Source: an uncultured Lachnospiraceae bacterium
Lineage (GTDB): Bacteria > Bacillota > Clostridia > Lachnospirales > Lachnospiraceae
Reading direction: 5' to 3'
Assembly (NCBI GenBank): GCA_910586095.1
Contig: CAJUHQ010000130.1
Span: forward strand, 1-9,894
Length of the DNA: 9,894 nt
The position numbers and the translations under genes are program-made. The stretch's first letter is position 1; every line of letters starts with the position of its first letter. The notes beneath the pieces were generated by a model that worked only from the letters and a program-made list of their open reading frames with translations, was not told where the DNA came from and made no database searches. Positions 6,786 through 9,894 of the stretch are shown piece after piece.

Positions 6786-6862
6786 GTGTGAAAAAAGTCT
6801 GCTATGCAGACTTAATAGTTCTTAGGCAGTGTCTTTTGCTGCCTTAGAACTATTTTTCACAC
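6786..6862 (-). repeat. Multi-branched palindromic element, copy 1
   Basis: The outer stem is GTGTGAAAAA (6786-6795) with TTTTTCACAC (6853-6862), 10 bp and perfect. It encloses a hairpin of AAGTCTGC (6795-6802) with GCAGACTT (6806-6813) and a longer hairpin, 6815-6829 with 6839-6853, of 15 pairs and one T:T mismatch. The 29 nt at 6786-6814 are identical to 9467-9495. No target-site duplication is obvious at its ends. It lies between the L,D-transpeptidase gene and the 151-aa gene. Confidence 0.8.
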
Positions 6863-6884
6863 TACTCTCCTATTCCTATCAAAA

Positions 6885-6900
6885 TATACAAATTTGTATA
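6885..6900. promoter_or_regulatory. 16-bp perfect palindrome with possible -10 box
   Basis: TATACAAATTTGTATA is a perfect palindrome 32 bp downstream of the L,D-transpeptidase stop codon. On the minus strand its first half carries TATACA (6895-6900) preceded by TGC, an extended -10 form, so it could combine a promoter for the 151-aa gene with an operator. No matching -35 was found. It could equally be a chance AT-rich palindrome. Confidence 0.3.
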
Positions 6901-6931
6901 GCAAGCTTGTCTTTGCACAAACAGTATCTCC

Positions 6932-7855
6932 TCATTGCTCCCCATAAATGGAAACATTCGGAATACTACAGTTCTCCACACAAAGCTTCATATTTTGCTC
7001 AGATCGCATGCCATGCATACACACCCCACGTACATAGACATCATAAACTCCAACCATATTCAAATCATAATCTCCCTCAATATTGATTGTGTACTGTCCT
7101 AATGCGTAGGCTGTTCCTTCCGAATTTTTGACTCCAACTGCATTATAAATATCATAAATTGTTGCCCCCACTGGAAGGTGCAAAGTATTGTCACCCCGAT
7201 CATTTGTCAAATATAGTGATGGTCTTATCTGATTCCAAGGATTTTCGTTAGTGGTATCTGTGGGGTCCCATTTCCTCATAGGATTTTCAGCCGTAATCTT
7301 AATCTCATCTGGTTTTCCTAGAGGGCCAGGATTCTCCGCATCATCATACACCTCGACTATAGTTCCCTTCTTACAATTATCATAAATCCATTTTATATCT
7401 GCACAAGCAAGACGCACACATCCAAGCGATGCAGGTTCCCCTAGTAGGTTAAACTGTTCCCACTCCATATTTCCAGCATTTTTTGTATAATATGGTATGG
7501 AATGAAACATAATTTTCTTATTGAATCGAATTGCATACCGCCCATAAGAACCATCTACCATCATTCTCCACGGATAGTAATCAGTCGTTTTAAAAGTACC
7601 AAGTGGAGTTGAATGTCCTTCTCTACCACAAGAGCATGCAAATGCTTTGACTGGTATTGTAAATGCACCATTTTCATCTTGCTTATATACAGTTACACAA
7701 TTTGCTGCACGGTTCACCATAATCTTGTAAACAGGTTCCTCCTGTGCATATACTGATGGCATCTGCAAATTAGCCCATATGCTAACCCACATACACAACA
7801 CTAAAACATACACTATTCTCCTTTTTACAGACGATCTCACTACATGTCCTTTCAT
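6932..7855 (-). CDS. Secreted L,D-transpeptidase (YkuD family) with C-terminal Ig-like domain
   Basis: This 307-aa secreted protein is predicted to make L,D (3-3) peptidoglycan crosslinks or to attach proteins to peptidoglycan. A signal peptide with a basic start and a hydrophobic core (14-30) ends near VYA-QE (after A37). The YkuD domain spans about 42-171: CGREGHSTPLGTF (76-88) is the conserved G-x-x-x-TP-x-G-x-F region, H118 lies in FHSIPY, and the nucleophile is C146 in SLGCVRL with R148. The canonical SHGC is SLGC here, and 24 residues separate H118 from S143, more than in short YkuD proteins. A proline-rich linker (175-210) leads to a beta-rich domain (about 212-295) with NMVGVYDVYVRG, typical of bacterial Ig-like folds. 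GGAGG at 7863-7867, 7 nt from the ATG, fixes the start. The neighbouring minus-strand genes are separated by terminators or structured DNA, so it is probably its own unit. Confidence 0.9.
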   Translation of the reverse strand: MKGHVVRSSVKRRIVYVLVLCMWVSIWANLQMPSVYAQEEPVYKIMVNRAANCVTVYKQDENGAFTIPVKAFACSCGREGHSTPLGTFKTTDYYPWRMMVDGSYGRYAIRFNKKIMFHSIPYYTKNAGNMEWEQFNLLGEPASLGCVRLACADIKWIYDNCKKGTIVEVYDDAENPGPLGKPDEIKITAENPMRKWDPTDTTNENPWNQIRPSLYLTNDRGDNTLHLPVGATIYDIYNAVGVKNSEGTAYALGQYTINIEGDYDLNMVGVYDVYVRGVCMHGMRSEQNMKLCVENCSIPNVSIYGEQ

Positions 7856-8005
7856 TACAAATCCTCCAATATTTCTCCTTTTACAGTAACCAATATCATG
7901 CGAAAACTGCTAATTTGTCAGGTCGCATGGTCATCTACGCTATAAAAGTCTATGACTTTGACAGCAACAAATACTATTTTATACCCTTTTTCCAATTTTT
8001 GCAAC

Positions 8006-8036
8006 AAAAAAGGACCATTCCCCAATGATCCCTTTT
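8006..8036 (-). terminator. Intrinsic terminator of the DUF4340 gene
   Basis: On the minus strand a 13-bp stem (8024-8036 with 8007-8019, including two G-T wobbles) has a GGGG loop and runs into six T (8011-8006). It pairs fully only as minus-strand RNA: on the plus strand the two wobbles become mismatches, which gives its direction. It lies about 130 nt past the DUF4340 stop codon. Confidence 0.8.
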
Positions 8037-8053
8037 GCACAACTATTAATTAT

Positions 8054-8069
8054 TTGACTCCCCAGTCAA
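8054..8069 (-). repeat. Second GGGG-loop hairpin after the DUF4340 gene
   Basis: TTGACT (8054-8059) and AGTCAA (8064-8069) form a 6-bp stem around a 4-nt loop that reads GGGG on the minus strand, followed by AT-rich sequence. It precedes the main terminator in the transcript and may be part of the 3' untranslated end. Confidence 0.5.
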
Positions 8070-8166
8070 GATAACATAATCTCTTTGCAATAATTATATT
8101 AGCATATCTATCCAATTTTGTAAATAGTCTGATTTAAAAAATTTTTAAAACTTTTTGTGTTAAAAT

Positions 8167-8769
8167 TTATCTAATCGTTGCTTTTTCCGAAACTGTTTGT
8201 TTAATTTCTTTATCATCCGTTTCTGTTATCTCTGATAGTGGTTCATGTGCAGAAAGAAGTTCTTCTAGCGTCACACCAAAACTTCCTATAGCACTATATG
8301 GTATAGTATAAACCCAATCTGGTTTTTCCTCCAAACAGACATAATACGCTTTTGCTACATCATCAAAATCTCCTGCAAAGATTGTATAACGCTGATCTCC
8401 ATTAGAGATCATAATGATCCTAGCAGGCTGATCCAATCCATACAAACTCAAATCTTCAACATTCTTGATACACTCCTCAGACAGCAAAGGCGTAATGTTT
8501 GTAAGAAGTCTTTCCACTTTCTTGCCATCTATGTTGGCAGTTTTGTCTGTATCACTATTCCATATATTATTTTTTTTGGTAAGTGATACTGTTCCACTTT
8601 CATTGGTAAATACTAGACGAGTCACTTCCTCTGCCATCAGTTCTGTCACCTCATAGCTTCCTTCTTCCTCCTCCTTTGGCTGTCCAAAACCGGAAATTAC
8701 AATGTACACAGCAACTGCCGCCACAAAAAGTGACACCATCATTACAAACTGTCTTTTCTGTCTTCTCAT
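8167..8769 (-). CDS. Membrane-anchored DUF4340 domain protein
   Basis: This 200-aa protein has an N-terminal membrane anchor (about 8-28) after a basic RRQKR and a short acidic stretch (KEEEEG, 32-37). A DUF4340 region covers about 45-165. Visible family marks are VTRLVFTNESGTVSLTKKNNIW (49-70), YGLDQPARI (110-118), an FAGD at 131-134 and YYVCLEEKPDWVYTIP (142-157). The C-terminus is charged. DUF4340 proteins often accompany Gld-type ABC-2 exporter genes (ATPase, permease, GldG-like protein); none is next to it here. Its molecular function is unknown. The best ribosome site, AAAGG, is an unusually long 13 nt from this ATG, and in-frame TAG codons block an upstream extension. A terminator after it and one after the upstream 128-aa gene suggest a single-gene unit. 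Confidence 0.8.
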   Translation of the reverse strand: MRRQKRQFVMMVSLFVAAVAVYIVISGFGQPKEEEEGSYEVTELMAEEVTRLVFTNESGTVSLTKKNNIWNSDTDKTANIDGKKVERLLTNITPLLSEECIKNVEDLSLYGLDQPARIIMISNGDQRYTIFAGDFDDVAKAYYVCLEEKPDWVYTIPYSAIGSFGVTLEELLSAHEPLSEITETDDKEIKQTVSEKATIR

Positions 8770-9016
8770 CTACTATTCACAACCTTTCGAAATCCTTCTT
8801 GCACTCTATGTCAACTGACTTGATTTTCTTCAATGTCAGAGCATATTCCCTATATTTTACTTTTATTTTATTCATAAAATGTGTTTTAATTATGGAAATT
8901 CTGTGATTTTTTTAGAAATTTATTAGAACTCTAAATAGATAATAGAATGTGTATAAAGAATAAGAACGTCATCAAATGGACGTTCTTGTTCTCTATACTT
9001 CCTTACTGTACACTTT
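8770..9016. other. AT-rich gap between the DUF4340 gene and the 128-aa gene
   Basis: These 247 bases contain the terminator of the 128-aa gene (8951-8998) and presumably the DUF4340 promoter. No minus-strand promoter with both boxes stands out: TATTAT near 8940-8947 and a TTGACA-like box nearer the gene both lack good partners. Confidence 0.35.
8951..8998 (-). terminator. Terminator of the 128-aa gene
   Basis: A long hairpin with 20-nt arms (8951-8970 with 8979-8998) has one A-C mismatch, one G-T wobble and an 8-nt loop. On the minus strand the end of the stem is T-rich (TTATTCTTTATAC). It lies just after the stop codon at 9017-9019, about 20 nt away. Confidence 0.75.
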
Positions 9017-9403
9017 TTATGCAAATGGAGTAAATCCTGCCCCATTTAATTGGTCTCTCAAGCGATTCTGAAATCCCATCATTCCGATTGTATCATTTAG
9101 GTAAGAAGAATACGCTGTTTTTCTTTTCTCTGTCGTATCTTCCTTTGAAAGCATGTGCTCCTGAATATTCAACATCTCAGCAAAATCACCAGTTGCTGTC
9201 TTTTTAGGCGCTTCAAGCTCACCGTAATCCTTTACATATAATTCCTCTTCCGGCTTCTCTGATGCAATGACAAGAGGTTTGCCTGATCTCTTGTTCTCCC
9301 GATCAATCCTCTGTACAGCGTTCATGCTGTATGGATTACCATGTATGGAAGAAATTTTATAATTGTCAAACCCAGAAAAACCCGCAATTCCTGATATACT
9401 CAT
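9017..9403 (-). CDS. Hypothetical protein, 128 aa, with long structured leader
   Basis: The family is not recognised. The start is the ATG at 9403 because AAAGGAGG (9410-9417) lies six bases before it. The frame stays open upstream to a TTG near 9523, but that extension runs through leader hairpins and has no ribosome site. The 128-aa product starts Met-Ser-Ile-Ser-Gly, is glycine-rich at first (SGIAGFSGFDNY, 4-15), charged and polar in the middle (31-100) and ends with NDTIGMMGFQNRLRDQLNGAGF, a likely amphipathic helix. It has no cysteine, signal peptide or membrane span. It could be a small structural or binding protein; no function is proposed. A promoter at 9782-9810 would give a leader of about 370 nt holding tandem repeats, a multi-branched fold and a terminator-like hairpin. 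A terminator follows at 8951-8998. Confidence 0.8.
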   Translation of the reverse strand: MSISGIAGFSGFDNYKISSIHGNPYSMNAVQRIDRENKRSGKPLVIASEKPEEELYVKDYGELEAPKKTATGDFAEMLNIQEHMLSKEDTTEKRKTAYSSYLNDTIGMMGFQNRLRDQLNGAGFTPFA

Positions 9404-9409
9404 GAAATT

Positions 9410-9417
9410 CCTCCTTT
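9410..9417 (-). promoter_or_regulatory. Ribosome binding site deciding the start of the 128-aa gene
   Basis: On the minus strand AAAGGAGG is a near-perfect Shine-Dalgarno match, six bases before the ATG at 9403. It overrides the longer open frame reaching back to 9523. Confidence 0.9.
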
Positions 9418-9438
9418 CTTTGTAATAACTCTCATGAT

Positions 9439-9465
9439 GAAAAACGCCTGATTTTGGCGTTTTTC
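9439..9465 (-). terminator. Terminator-like leader hairpin, copy 2
   Basis: GAAAAACGCC (9439-9448) and GGCGTTTTTC (9456-9465) form a perfect 10-bp stem with a 7-nt loop, ending in a T5 run on the minus strand. It is 36 nt upstream of the ATG at 9403, so it acts within the leader. It matches copy 1 (6758-6783) in stem ends and position. Confidence 0.6.
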
Positions 9466-9466
9466 G

Positions 9467-9562
9467 GTGTGAAAAAAGTCTGCTATGCAGACTTACTTCT
9501 TTGTGAAGCAGCCTTTGCTGCAAACGAAAACTGCCACAGGCAGTTAGAAGTACTTTTCACAC
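9467..9562 (-). repeat. Multi-branched palindromic element, copy 2
   Basis: The outer stem is GTGTGAAAA (9467-9475) with TTTTCACAC (9554-9562), perfect. Inside are the hairpin AAGTCTGC/GCAGACTT (9476-9494) shared with copy 1, and a stem ACTTCT/AGAAGT (9495-9500, 9546-9551) that holds two further hairpins. These are GCAGC/GCTGC (9508-9521) and AACTGCC/GGCAGTT (9529-9545). The first 29 nt equal 6786-6814; the rest of the sequence differs from copy 1 although the outer fold is kept. Confidence 0.8.
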
Positions 9563-9684
9563 TAACTCCCATCTGCCTGCTTTGGCAGGCATGCAAATCA
9601 GGATGGTGAAATCTTTGATTTCACACTAACTCCCATCTGCCCGCTTTCGCGGGCATGCAAATCAGGATGGTGAAATCTTTGATT
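9557..9684 (-). repeat. Two tandem 64-nt palindromic units
   Basis: Units 9557-9620 and 9621-9684 are nearly identical, and a decayed third start follows at 9685-9701. Each has CCATC pairing with GATGG around a 7-bp hairpin, TGCCTGC/GCAGGCA (9574-9591) or TGCCCGC/GCGGGCA (9638-9655), and then GTGAAATC/GATTTCAC with a 3-nt loop. The T-A pair in the first hairpin (9578 and 9587) is C-G in the second (9642 and 9651), a compensatory change. The units are contiguous with no spacers, so this is not CRISPR. Confidence 0.85.
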
Positions 9685-9781
9685 TCATACTATCGTCCAT
9701 ACTCACAAACAAAATTCACGACATGAAAAATCTCTCATTTTCCATTCTAATTTTATTGGTTTTATACATCCGATATGATAT

Positions 9782-9810
9782 AGTATAAAACTATTGTCAG
9801 ACATTTTCAA
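9782..9810 (-). promoter_or_regulatory. Sigma-A-type promoter upstream of the repeat array and 128-aa gene
   Basis: On the minus strand there is a -35 TTGAAA (9805-9810), a 17-bp spacer and a -10 TATACT (9782-9787). Transcription from about 9775 would run through the tandem units, the multi-branched fold and the terminator-like hairpin before reaching the ATG at 9403. No other promoter of this quality was seen between it and the gene. Confidence 0.6.
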
Positions 9811-9894
9811 TATATTGTCGTTAAATTTCATACATTTTTATGTAGGATTACAATACATGTGTTACAACTGAATATTTAAAAAGCAGAGTTACTT

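Larger units (their letters stand above)
7856..8166. other. Intergenic region upstream of the L,D-transpeptidase gene
   Basis: These 311 bases hold the ribosome site at 7863-7867, two terminator-like hairpins that follow the DUF4340 gene, and AT-rich sequence. A weak minus-strand promoter candidate for the transpeptidase is TTGCTG followed 17 bp later by TATAGC, around 7935-7965. It overlaps a small inverted repeat, AAAGTC/GACTTT. No gene was found here. Confidence 0.35.

Noticed and set aside
6413..6847. A 144-codon plus-strand open frame
   Set aside because: It lies antisense to the 151-aa gene and then runs through the palindromic element; no ribosome site and no sensible protein.
6786..6862. 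Insertion sequence or MITE with GTGTGAAAA terminal inverted repeats
   Set aside because: No transposase and no target-site duplication at either copy; the consistent position before gene starts is not explained by this. A non-autonomous repeat is not fully excluded and is kept as the main alternative.
9404..9523. An N-terminal extension of the 128-aa protein by 40 residues from a TTG codon
   Set aside because: It has no ribosome site and is read through the leader hairpins, while the ATG at 9403 has a near-perfect Shine-Dalgarno sequence.
9557..9684. CRISPR array
   Set aside because: The 64-nt units are directly contiguous, with no unique spacers, only two full copies, and internal hairpins far larger than a CRISPR repeat.

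Overview
The window looks like chromosome of a low-GC, Gram-positive anaerobe of the Clostridia, most likely Lachnospiraceae. The AT-rich intergenic DNA, strong GGAGG ribosome sites, sigma-A-type promoters, PcrA with its Firmicutes-type C-terminal domain, a diderm-free lipoprotein and YkuD layout, and a lone DUF4340 protein all fit. The family assignment is inference; no species can be named from this sequence alone. There are eight well-supported genes, seven on the minus strand and one on the plus strand. No rRNA, tRNA, insertion sequence or CRISPR array was seen.

Region 1 (12-4624, all minus, transcribed right to left) is a housekeeping block: pcrA (DNA helicase), a 107-aa single-pass membrane protein with a very acidic tail, and rlmD (23S rRNA m5U methyltransferase). 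pcrA and the 107-aa gene each have a recognisable promoter. A strong hairpin sits between the 107-aa gene and the rlmD ribosome site, too close to rlmD for a promoter to fit behind it. Region 2 (4625-5156) is a divergent, AT-rich intergenic stretch with the pcrA promoter and a 30-codon minus-strand ORF that may be a gene remnant. Region 3 (5157-6246) is the only plus-strand gene, an orphan ABC substrate-binding lipoprotein, closed by a perfect 17-bp terminator shared with the convergent gene on its right.

Region 4 (6262-9403, all minus) holds, in transcription order, a 128-aa hypothetical gene, a DUF4340 membrane-anchored protein, a secreted L,D-transpeptidase and a 151-aa hypothetical gene. 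The first two are each followed by a terminator, so this is probably a series of mostly single-gene units. The cell-envelope theme (transpeptidase, membrane-anchored DUF4340, lipoprotein) is visible, but no pathway is complete.

The most unusual content is a repeated, highly structured leader. It precedes both small hypothetical genes (151 aa and 128 aa) in the same orientation. Each copy has, in transcript order, a GTGTGAAAA-bounded multi-branched fold containing one 29-nt identical segment, then a terminator-like GAAAAACGC/GCGTTTTTC hairpin, then the ribosome site and an ATG starting Met-Ser-Ile. The copy before the 128-aa gene also has two tandem 64-nt units whose hairpin stems carry a compensatory base-pair change, and a good promoter just upstream that would place the whole array in a roughly 370-nt 5' leader. 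It could be a cis-regulatory RNA family or a dispersed palindromic repeat that favours these sites. The sequence alone does not decide between the two.
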